A stretch of DNA of 64,000 nucleotides from Planctomycetota bacterium (GTDB taxonomy: Bacteria > Planctomycetota > UBA1135 > GCA-002686595), in contig JAQXEK010000001.1 of the NCBI GenBank assembly GCA_029250885.1, forward strand, positions 244,190-308,189. Direction: 5' to 3'. The notes under the pieces were generated by a model. It ran no database searches and was not told where the DNA came from. It was given only the letters and a program-made list of their open reading frames with translations. The position numbers were made by a program, and so were the translations under genes. How positions within the stretch are numbered: the stretch's first letter is position 1; the number at the start of each line of letters is the position of its first letter. Positions 33,677-41,369 of the stretch are shown piece by piece.

Positions 33677-35600
33677 GGCCCTGCCCCGTGTCCAGTCGAC
33701 TCGAGTCAAAGTCTCTTTCAAGCTCCGCCTCTAGTTCTGCGGCAGCCTGTTGTTCGACCTGGTTCTTCTCTTGCCAACTCCAAGTCTTCGCGTACCAACT
33801 GTTGCCAGCCAAGAGCTGCTCATGGGTGCCCTTCTCCAGCATTTCTCCTTCCTCGAGAACCAGAATCTGATCCGCGTGGTGGACACTGCTAAGGCGGTGG
33901 GCGATGAGTATGGTGGTGCGTTCCTTCGCAAAGGGGCGCAGGTGGTCGAGGATGGCGTCGGATGTGTGGGTGTCCACGGCCGAGAGGGTGTCGTCGAGGA
34001 TCAACAACTTGGGCGTGAGTAAGAGCACCCGGGCCAAGGCAGTGCGTTGGCGTTGGCCGCCGGAGAGGTTGACTCCACGCTCACCGATCATGGTCTCGAT
34101 ACCATCTGGCAGTTGATCAAGGTCGCCGGCAAGTTGTGCACCTTCGAGGGCCTTGATGACCTGGATGCGATCGGCATCCGGCATACCCAAGGCAACGTTG
34201 TCGTGCAGGCTCTCGCTAAACAGGAAGGCATCCTGGGGCACGTACCCCGTGATGTTGCGCACGCTCTCCGTGGGAATGCTCGTGATATCCTTGCCATCGA
34301 AGTAGACCATGCCGGGGCCAACCTCAAGCTGCCTTGCGAGGATACGTGCGATAAGGGTCTTGCCCGCGCCTGTGTGGCCGACGATGGCTAGCGTAGTTCC
34401 CGGAGGTACTTCAAAGGAGATGTCCTTCAGCACGACCCGCGGTACGTCGGCCTTGCTCCCTCTAATTTCGTCCCCAAGGCTGCCCTCTAGGTGGGCTTGC
34501 TGGGACGGAGCGGCAAAGGCGTGGGTGAGCTGCTTGACCTTGATGGAGGGAGGGCGATTTTCCTCTGGGCTTTGGGCGCCTTGGCTGTCCGAGGGAGGCA
34601 TGGCGGCACGGATAGCAACCTCGGTATCCAGGATTTCTCGAATGCGCTCAAAGGCCGAGGCCCCCCGACGCAGGGAGCTAATCACAAAGCCAAGAGTACG
34701 AGTGGGGACCGCAAGCATGGTGAGGTACGTCAACATCAACCCAAACTCACCTAGGGACATGTTGCCCTCGGCTACCCTCTCACCACCAATGCCTAGGACG
34801 AGCACAGTCGAGATGCCACCGAGCCCCATCATCGTGCCAATCAAGATGGCCCGTAGACGGGTCATCTGCAGGGTCAGGCGTTTGTATTCCAGGCACCGTT
34901 CCTCGAACCTTCTTAGGTCAAATTCCTCTAGGGTCAGGGTCTTGATGATCAGCTGGCCCGACAGGCTCTCATCGACCTTCTCTGCGATCATGCCCAGGGA
35001 GTCTTGGGCCGCGCGGGCTGTGATCTGGATGCGTAGTGCGATCTGCCGAGCCAAGTAGAGAAAGATGGGATAGGGGGCGATGGCGATCAACGTGAGCTGG
35101 ACATCCATGGCCAGCATCAGGGGTACAGTGATCAAGTACATTAGCGCCGTCTCTGCCATGTACATGTACACGGCCCCACCAAGGCCGCGAACGTACTCGC
35201 GATCATTGATGCACCGAGACATCAGCTGCCCCGTAGGATTGCGCTCATAGAATGACGGAGCGAGCTTCAGCATGCGCGCAAACACGATCTCGAGAATGTC
35301 CCGGGAGAGTCGGCGGCTATTGCCCAGCACCAAGATTCGGCTGGCCGTGCGGATCGGGCCGATCAGAAGTGCCGAGCCAAGGATCCACAGGGCAGCGGTG
35401 ACGATCAGCTGCCTCGCATGGGGCTCATCGACGGGGGCCACACCCATATCCAGGGTGCGCAACTCGTCCAGTGCCCCCCAGAAATAGCGGGGGATCTGGA
35501 GCTTGAACCACAGGCTCACGACAATGCACAACGTGCCTATGATGTAGCTCGTTCGGTAGCGCCGAAGAAGGGGTAAGAGGGGGAGCAGGATATCGCGCAT
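33666..35600 (-). CDS. ABC exporter half-transporter, first subunit (degenerate Walker B)
   Basis: A 644-residue half-transporter, first of the pair. The ATG at 35600 opens with MRDILLPLLPLLRRYRTSYI. A start 19 codons earlier is possible. Walker A is GHTGAGKT and the signature is canonical LSGGQRQR, but Walker B reads LLILDDTLSAVD, with Asp replacing the catalytic Glu. That is the standard mark of the non-hydrolysing site in heterodimeric exporters. A linker of about 45 residues rich in Pro, Ser and Glu precedes the nucleotide-binding domain. Together with the next gene it should form one asymmetric exporter. It diverges from yciH with a 118-base gap. Confidence 0.92.
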   Translation of the reverse strand: MRDILLPLLPLLRRYRTSYIIGTLCIVVSLWFKLQIPRYFWGALDELRTLDMGVAPVDEPHARQLIVTAALWILGSALLIGPIRTASRILVLGNSRRLSRDILEIVFARMLKLAPSFYERNPTGQLMSRCINDREYVRGLGGAVYMYMAETALMYLITVPLMLAMDVQLTLIAIAPYPIFLYLARQIALRIQITARAAQDSLGMIAEKVDESLSGQLIIKTLTLEEFDLRRFEERCLEYKRLTLQMTRLRAILIGTMMGLGGISTVLVLGIGGERVAEGNMSLGEFGLMLTYLTMLAVPTRTLGFVISSLRRGASAFERIREILDTEVAIRAAMPPSDSQGAQSPEENRPPSIKVKQLTHAFAAPSQQAHLEGSLGDEIRGSKADVPRVVLKDISFEVPPGTTLAIVGHTGAGKTLIARILARQLEVGPGMVYFDGKDITSIPTESVRNITGYVPQDAFLFSESLHDNVALGMPDADRIQVIKALEGAQLAGDLDQLPDGIETMIGERGVNLSGGQRQRTALARVLLLTPKLLILDDTLSAVDTHTSDAILDHLRPFAKERTTILIAHRLSSVHHADQILVLEEGEMLEKGTHEQLLAGNSWYAKTWSWQEKNQVEQQAAAELEAELERDFDSSRLDTGQGHED

Positions 35601-35718
35601 AACGGGGCGCGATACTCTCCCACAGATACCCCCTATCAGGAAGTCTGCAGGCGGCAAATGGGCCAGGTATGCAGGACTCTTGCGGAGCTCTCGGATTTCC
35701 CCGTGCTAGAATCCGGCC

Positions 35719-36057
35719 ATGGCGAAATCCTACAAGAGGCGGGAGGACGGGGTGGTCTACTCCACCAGGGACTTGGGCAAGTACGCGGCTTCGTCCAGTC
35801 TGCCGACGCCTAAATCAGATGGCGTCGTCCGAGTTGGACGGGAGACCAAGGGCCGTAAGGGTGCTGGTGTCACCGTAGTGACTGGTACGCCCCTAGTCGG
35901 GGCCGAATTGGCCGCCCTGGCAAAGCAGCTCAAGAAGAGCTGTGGGGCAGGCGGAACCCTAAAGGGCGATGTGATCGAAGTCCAAGGGGACAAGCGCGAT
36001 CAGATTATCGCCCTTCTCGAGAAGCGGGGCTGGTCCGTCAAGCGGGTCGGAGGCTAG
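35719..36057 (+). CDS. yciH: eIF1/SUI1-like translation factor YciH
   Basis: A 112-residue protein matching YciH in length (108) and layout. It has a basic flexible N-terminus (KSYKRREDGVVYSTRDLGKY) and a SUI1 domain at about 35-110 with RETKGRKGAGVTVVTG, LAALAKQLKKSCGAGGTLKG and IEVQGDKRDQIIALLEKRGW. YciH is the bacterial relative of eukaryotic initiation factor eIF1. It can influence start-codon selection on the 30S subunit and has been linked to stress. It ends seven bases before the 3' end of the convergent DUF1570 gene, with no room for a terminator. Confidence 0.93.
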   Translation: MAKSYKRREDGVVYSTRDLGKYAASSSLPTPKSDGVVRVGRETKGRKGAGVTVVTGTPLVGAELAALAKQLKKSCGAGGTLKGDVIEVQGDKRDQIIALLEKRGWSVKRVGG

Positions 36058-36064
36058 GCCTTGG

Positions 36065-37684
36065 CTACTCCTCGAGCAGCTTCTTCCACTCGATAAAAAA
36101 GCGGTTCTCCGGGTCGAGGCTTACCGCTAGGCCAGCCTGGGCGCGTGCCTGATCGAGAGCTTCATTGTCGTCAAATTGGTCCTTGCTGCTGACGCGAAAA
36201 AACCGGGAGACTGTCGCGCCAAGCAGATAGTGACTGAAGTCGTATCGATACTCTGCGTTGAGAGGATCAAGCTCGATGGCGGCTTCGATGTCGGCAATGG
36301 ACTTGGAGGAGTTCCTGCCATTGGCATTTGCTCGAGCACGGGCCGCAAAGGCACGCGGGTCCATGACACCGGCGTCGATGGCGGCGGTTAGGTCTTTGAC
36401 CGCCGCGTCGTAGTCTCCCTTCATTGTGGAGCGAAGGCCCCGCTTGAGGCGCGCTTCGGGAGCGTCAATGGCGACCTTAGCAATGAAATCCAGCCATTCG
36501 GCCTCTAGGGCTTTGACGTCCTGCACCTTGATCTTCTTGAGCAAGAAGTCGCGGATGTCCTCGGGTTTAACAACCTTGTTCATTCCACCTGTTCCCCAGC
36601 CCGGCACGTTGTCGGACTCCACTCCCTTGAGTGTGTAGAGTTCCTTAAAGAACTTGGAGAAGCCCTTCTTGTACTTGCCGTCGTTGCCATTGTTGAGGAA
36701 GTAAACGAACGACCAGGCGTGAGCATACTGGAAGGCCTGGAAGCCCGACTTCTCTAACTTGAAGAGCTCCTGGAGCCCGATAGCTTCATCGTCCTTGATG
36801 GCTTGCTGTACTGTCAAGACCCGGTCCGTCTGTAGCTTGCCGGGCTCGATCTCCAGCTTGCCGCGCTTGCCATGAATAATTGTCGCGCTGCCGTAGAAGT
36901 CGGCCATGGCTTCGTTGATCCAAATCTGCGGCTTGAACTGCTGGTCGATCAAGTAAGTCAAGAGGTGCGTGCACTCGTGAAGCCCAACCCATTCGCTGGA
37001 TGATGGCTCCGCGTAGTCGTGGTAGAAATTCAAGTGCGAGTTCGGCCCCATGGGCATGAAGAACCCCGCGACGCCCGGAGACATGCCCGTGAGCTTTGTG
37101 AACTCTTCCCGGCTCTTATAGATGTTGACCTGCAGCTTGACCCCGCGCATGGTTGGTGTCGGCTTGATACCGATGGCCTTGTTCATCATCTTGTAGTAGG
37201 TGTCGAGCAGGTTGCCGTAGTACTCGAGCAGCTCAGGAGAGGTGTTCGTCCGAATCAGGAAGTACTTGGACTCACCCTCCAGGGCGGTTCCCCACTCTGA
37301 ATACAGGGCAGCCTCGGCGGCCCTCTCTTTGCTGGCCTCGGACTCTCGGTTAAGCTCGTCCTGGTAGGCCCTCTTGGACATCCACTTGCCCCGATAAAGG
37401 ACAAACCCCTTTTCAAGGAATTCGCGCTCCTTGTCCCCTTTCGGCTCGTACTCCGACATGTCGCCCTCGACCTCCACAGCCTTGATCATGCTGGAGTCTT
37501 TCAACAGGATCACACCATCCGGGAAGGTGAGTCGGTATCCGTCACCCTCCTTGCGCGCCTTCGTCGCCACGATCTGGCGGCCATCTATCGTCACGATTCG
37601 GTCCGCTTGTGCAGCCGGAGCGAGAGCGAGTAGGGCAGCCGAGATTAGGGTGCATGCGGGGAGCAGTTTGCAGATGCGAATCAT
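36065..37684 (-). CDS. Exported DUF1570 zincin-like protein with TPR tail
   Basis: A 539-residue exported protein. The ATG at 37684 gives a signal peptide (ICKLLPACTLISAALLALAP, cut after AQA). The frame further upstream to 37915 is antisense to the globin gene. The DUF1570 domain spans about 135-330 with HECTHLLTYLIDQQF (HEXXH at 236-240) and Glu258 in INEAMADFYG, a gluzincin arrangement. The C-terminal 150 residues are TPR-like (TAAIDAGVMDPRAFAARARAN). DUF1570 is especially common in Planctomycetota. Peptidase activity is presumed from the motif, not shown. Confidence 0.88.
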   Translation of the reverse strand: MIRICKLLPACTLISAALLALAPAAQADRIVTIDGRQIVATKARKEGDGYRLTFPDGVILLKDSSMIKAVEVEGDMSEYEPKGDKEREFLEKGFVLYRGKWMSKRAYQDELNRESEASKERAAEAALYSEWGTALEGESKYFLIRTNTSPELLEYYGNLLDTYYKMMNKAIGIKPTPTMRGVKLQVNIYKSREEFTKLTGMSPGVAGFFMPMGPNSHLNFYHDYAEPSSSEWVGLHECTHLLTYLIDQQFKPQIWINEAMADFYGSATIIHGKRGKLEIEPGKLQTDRVLTVQQAIKDDEAIGLQELFKLEKSGFQAFQYAHAWSFVYFLNNGNDGKYKKGFSKFFKELYTLKGVESDNVPGWGTGGMNKVVKPEDIRDFLLKKIKVQDVKALEAEWLDFIAKVAIDAPEARLKRGLRSTMKGDYDAAVKDLTAAIDAGVMDPRAFAARARANANGRNSSKSIADIEAAIELDPLNAEYRYDFSHYLLGATVSRFFRVSSKDQFDDNEALDQARAQAGLAVSLDPENRFFIEWKKLLEE

Positions 37685-37864
37685 GTTCGAGTGGATGGGC
37701 CGGGTGGAGGCGATACGATCTTGGCAAGGCCGAATAGGTCTGGGAATGCTGCCAACTCTATCCCAATCAGCAAGCCCTAATAGTACGCACGTGCTCGTCC
37801 TTTCTTTCCTCTCTATACCAAGGAGAATGAAGATCTCTTCGGGCTGCCGTGGCAAAATGGGGAT

Positions 37865-38326
37865 ATGCACGAGAGAACCAAGGAGATCTACACACCAGAG
37901 GGTGGTCCACCCCAAGGCGGTCGCCCACCCACTGAACTTCTCGTGGCCATGGGAGAACCGGGCGTGTTCGCGCTGTTGTCCGACTTTTACAAGCGCCTGG
38001 GTACGAGTGAACTTGGGGACATGTTCCCCAAAGATCCCGAGGCCCTAGAGGAAGCTTCCAAAAAATCTGCAGCCTTCTTTGTGCAGGTGCTCGGTGGCCG
38101 CCCGCTCTTCTCCACCTACGTCGGCCCACCTCGCATGCGGATGCGGCACTTCCCCTTTGAGATTGATGCGTCCGCTAGATTGACTTGGCTTTTTCACTTC
38201 GAAGAGACTGTGGACCAATCCGTCAGCGCCGGCAGCTTTCCAAGCGAGCATCAGGCCAGCTTCGTTGCATTCCTCCACGGCTTCTCCGCCTGGATGGTCA
38301 ATGTGGACCCCGCCCTAGAGTCCTAG
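37865..38326 (+). CDS. Truncated haemoglobin (group II-like globin)
   Basis: A 153-residue haem protein. The globin core runs from about residue 24: B-helix FALLSDFYKRL with the B10 Tyr42, CD region MFPKDPEALEEA, and the F-helix motif GPPRMRMRHFPFEID with proximal His95, followed by RLTWLFHF, where a distal G8 Trp108 sits as in group II truncated globins. These proteins bind oxygen, NO or peroxide and often serve detoxification. Together with ric at 13.3 kb it suggests exposure to reactive nitrogen or oxygen. The first 20 residues are an acidic, glycine-rich extension. Its last 12 bases overlap the end of the convergent peptidase gene. Confidence 0.88.
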   Translation: MHERTKEIYTPEGGPPQGGRPPTELLVAMGEPGVFALLSDFYKRLGTSELGDMFPKDPEALEEASKKSAAFFVQVLGGRPLFSTYVGPPRMRMRHFPFEIDASARLTWLFHFEETVDQSVSAGSFPSEHQASFVAFLHGFSAWMVNVDPALES

Positions 38327-40027
38327 AACTCCAGCTGCATGGGTCATCAGGTCTTCGACCACGGAAGGGTTAAACGGGGACCTCAGCCCAGCCCCTGCAA
38401 ACAGCTGGGTCACACTCTGGGTCCCACCCAAACGGCAGAGCTCCATGTAGGTCTCTAAGCAGGCCTGATGATCCGCTTGATCCATTAGGGCGAGCTGCAT
38501 GGCGCCGGTCTCAGCAATTGCGTAGTCGATATAGTAGAAGGGATAGCGGAAGATGTGGAGCTGGGCGTACCAGCGCAGGGGGCGCATGCTCTGTGCTTCG
38601 CCCGTCCAATCGACGCCAGGCATGTAGAGGTTCTGCAGCTCCATGAACTTCTCGTCGCGTTCGCCACAGGTTGCCCCGGGGTTGCCATAGACCCAGTGCT
38701 GAAACTCATCCACGACACAAACATAGCAGAGGATGTCTACCGCGCGATTCCAACGGCTCTGGGTGAAGGTCTTGAGATCTTGCGGGGTAAAGAACTCATC
38801 GAGATAGGGCATGCTCAGGAACTCCATGCCCATGGAGTGAACTTCGCAGGCGTCCGAAGTCGGCCATTGCAGGTCGACGGATTCGATCCATTGGCTCTCC
38901 CAACCTTGGAACGCGTGGCCCATCTCGTGGGTCAAGGTTCCGATGTCGGACTCATCACCGGTGGAGTTGCAGAAGATGGCTACGCGACCCTCATCGGGGA
39001 AGCTGGTGCAGTAGGCTCCGGCGCCCTTGCCCTTGCGGTTCTCTAGGTCGATCAGGCCTTCGTTGCGCATGCGCTCGTAGTGGGCCGACAGCTTTGGTGA
39101 CAAGCGCTCAAAGACGCCGCTCAACTTCTCGAGTTGGCCTTCCACCGGTTTCAGCACGCCACTGGGTAGGCTGAGCTCCGGGTGATAGGCGCGGTCCCAT
39201 GGCTTCAGGGTGTCCGTTCCCAAGGCCGCGGCTTGGCGCTTCGCTTGGCGTTCAAAGAGCGGCGATGCAAAGTGCTTAACCGCGTCGCGAAACTGCTGGA
39301 CTTCTTGGGGCCCGTAGTCCGTTCGCTCCATCCCCGCATATCCAAGGGAAACGAAGTTTGCGTGGCCCAGGTTTAGCCCCATCTTGTTGCGAATCGCCAC
39401 TTGCTCGTGGTAGATACCTGCGATGGTCTCCTGGTTATCTTCGAACCAACCGTAGTACGCAAGGAAGGCTTGCTTGCGCAGGGTGGCGTCTTCGGACGAT
39501 GTCTTGCCCCGTGCCTGGGCGAGGGTGAGCTGCTCCCCGGCTACGGTCACTTCGCCACTGGCGATCAGCTTGTCGTAGCGCTTCGCAAGCTCTCCCGCCT
39601 TGACCCGCAGGTCACTGTTTACCGGGGCCAGTGGCTCTTGGCCGACCTCGAGCACACGCAGGAACTGCTGCCCGAAGCGCTCGCCCACGGCGTCCTTGTA
39701 GGGGCTAGCAAGGAGCGCCGCGACCATACGCGAAGACCCGAGCTCGGAGGCGGGCGTCACGGTCTCGCGGTGGGTGCGCTCCCGGAGCTCGGCCCCTTCA
39801 TCGCGCATGTCCTTCGCGAAGTCGTGACTAATGCGCGCTGACTCGCCATAGATGTATCCCTTAATCGCATTCCAGTCCTCCGCTAAGGCGATCCACGCAC
39901 CGGCATCGGCGGAAGCATCGGCGCCTTGCACGCGATCTTCCAGGGCCTCGTAAGCAGCGGTGACCCAGTCCGAGGTCAAGCTGTCTGGCCGGTCGGGAAT
40001 GTACTTGTAAGCGGCGTTGGTGGTCAT
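38315..40027 (-). CDS. M3B family oligoendopeptidase (PepF-like)
   Basis: A 570-residue cytosolic zinc peptidase. The ATG at 40027 opens at TTNAAYKYIPDRPDSLTSDW. The frame to 40075 would add 16 residues crossing a small inverted repeat. The zinc site is LTHEMGHAFQGWES (HEXXH), with the family's downstream SDACEVHSMGMEFLSMP segment providing the third ligand. The C-terminal YPFYYIDYAIAETGAMQ motif is the substrate-binding 'YxxDxxxa' of M3B oligoendopeptidase F. It hydrolyses short peptides. A second M3 enzyme of the A subfamily lies at 48-50 kb. Confidence 0.93.
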   Translation of the reverse strand: MTTNAAYKYIPDRPDSLTSDWVTAAYEALEDRVQGADASADAGAWIALAEDWNAIKGYIYGESARISHDFAKDMRDEGAELRERTHRETVTPASELGSSRMVAALLASPYKDAVGERFGQQFLRVLEVGQEPLAPVNSDLRVKAGELAKRYDKLIASGEVTVAGEQLTLAQARGKTSSEDATLRKQAFLAYYGWFEDNQETIAGIYHEQVAIRNKMGLNLGHANFVSLGYAGMERTDYGPQEVQQFRDAVKHFASPLFERQAKRQAAALGTDTLKPWDRAYHPELSLPSGVLKPVEGQLEKLSGVFERLSPKLSAHYERMRNEGLIDLENRKGKGAGAYCTSFPDEGRVAIFCNSTGDESDIGTLTHEMGHAFQGWESQWIESVDLQWPTSDACEVHSMGMEFLSMPYLDEFFTPQDLKTFTQSRWNRAVDILCYVCVVDEFQHWVYGNPGATCGERDEKFMELQNLYMPGVDWTGEAQSMRPLRWYAQLHIFRYPFYYIDYAIAETGAMQLALMDQADHQACLETYMELCRLGGTQSVTQLFAGAGLRSPFNPSVVEDLMTHAAGVLGL

Positions 40028-40121
40028 CGATTTTCCAGTAGGAGGTATGCGTGGTCTAGGCACGTAGCCTAGCAATAGACAACCCTGTGTCTCCAGGCTT
40101 GTGTGGGGCTCGTGTCAGATT

Positions 40122-41366
40122 CTATTGGCCAGCTAAGTCCAGGTCGGTACACCGCCCGGATTCTAGCCACTCCACTGCGCCAAGGCCCGCTGCGCGTCCC
40201 GTGGCAAAGCTCGCCTGCAGCAGGTATCCGCCCGTTGGCGCGGTCCAATCCAGCATCTCGCCTGCGACGAAGACGCCAGGCCTCGCCAGCAGCATAAAGC
40301 GCGCGTCGAACTCGGAATGCATGATTCCGCCGCGAGTGGAGATCGCCTTGGCCATGGTCGTCGGTTCACCGAGCTTGAGTCTCGCCGTCTTGATCAGGAA
40401 CGCGAGTTGGGCCGGATCTCGCGGGATCTGATTCGATGTGATCTCCCGGAGAAGAGAGATCGCAACCGGTGCCAACTTGGCGCATCTCTTCAACAGCTTG
40501 CCCATGGCCAGTCCAGGCTTGGCAGCCCTGACCCGGTTCTCGATGGTGATGGAAGCGAGGTCCGGGGCTAGATCAATCGATACTTCGCGCTGGTCGCCTT
40601 GGGCATATATTGCCTCGGCAACACCGTAGATCGGCCCGCCCTCGATGCCGAACTTGGTGACCATGGCGTCGCCGCGTGCCTGCATAGAACCGGCGCGCAT
40701 GCAGACGTTCTTTAGGGGCACGCCTGCGAACTGGTCCCGAAAGGCAGCGGTCCATGGGACTTGGTACCCACAGTTGGTGGGCGACAGCGCGCTGACTTGA
40801 ACGCCCGCGGCGCGCATGTTGTCGACCCAGGCTCCATTGGACCCCGTCCGCGGATAGGTCGCGCCCCCAAGCGCTAGGATGATGGCATCCGCCCCAAGCG
40901 AAATGGTCTTGCCGAGGGCCGAGCGAAAACGAGCCTCCTGAATCTGGGGAGCCGCCAAATCAAATCCCAGCCACTCGTGTTTCCGAAAGAGCTTGACGCC
41001 CAATTGGTCCAGGGCCACCAGCCACGCCCGCAGGAGCTCGGTCGATCGAAACGCCTCGGGAAAGACCCGTCCGCTGGAGCCAATCATGGTGGGCTGTCCA
41101 AGATCGTGGGCCCAGGCGCGCAGGTCGTCGGGAGAGAATCTGCGTAGGACAGGGTCCATCCACGTCGTCGCTTCCCCATAGCAAGTCACAAAATCCACTA
41201 ATGGCTCGGAGTGGGTAAGGTTCAATCCACCGCGGCCGGCCACCAGGAACTTGGACCCAGGTGTTGACTCCCCCGTGAGTACGGTGACCGAGTGGCCTGC
41301 CCTTGCGACGCTCTCGGCGGCCATGAGGCCCGCTGGGCCAGCGCCAATGACTAGGACTTCCCCCAC
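40122..41366 (-). CDS. BaiN/HI0933-type FAD-dependent oxidoreductase
   Basis: A 414-residue flavoprotein starting at GTG 41366, three bases after the stop of the three-domain glycan gene. The dinucleotide motif VLVIGAGPAGLMAAESVARAG (residues 4-24 region) is followed by the family's SKFLVAGRGGLNLTHSEPL and, near the C-terminus, GVFVAGEMLDWTAPTGGYLLQAS. This pattern is that of the subgroup TIGR03862 (PP4765-like) within the HI0933/BaiN family. These proteins bind FAD and probably reduce unsaturated substrates, but physiological substrates are mostly unknown. The tight spacing suggests co-transcription with the nonulosonate genes, though it may be an unrelated passenger. Confidence 0.9.
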   Translation of the reverse strand: MGEVLVIGAGPAGLMAAESVARAGHSVTVLTGESTPGSKFLVAGRGGLNLTHSEPLVDFVTCYGEATTWMDPVLRRFSPDDLRAWAHDLGQPTMIGSSGRVFPEAFRSTELLRAWLVALDQLGVKLFRKHEWLGFDLAAPQIQEARFRSALGKTISLGADAIILALGGATYPRTGSNGAWVDNMRAAGVQVSALSPTNCGYQVPWTAAFRDQFAGVPLKNVCMRAGSMQARGDAMVTKFGIEGGPIYGVAEAIYAQGDQREVSIDLAPDLASITIENRVRAAKPGLAMGKLLKRCAKLAPVAISLLREITSNQIPRDPAQLAFLIKTARLKLGEPTTMAKAISTRGGIMHSEFDARFMLLARPGVFVAGEMLDWTAPTGGYLLQASFATGRAAGLGAVEWLESGRCTDLDLAGQ

Positions 41367-41369
41367 GGG

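Noticed and set aside
34309..35058. Plus-strand frame of 249 codons opposite an ABC subunit
   Set aside because: Ser/Arg/Met-rich antisense shadow of the membrane domain.
40056..40072. CTAGGC-ACGTA-GCCTAG as an operator
   Set aside because: Only six bases per arm; as likely a transcript-end feature or chance.
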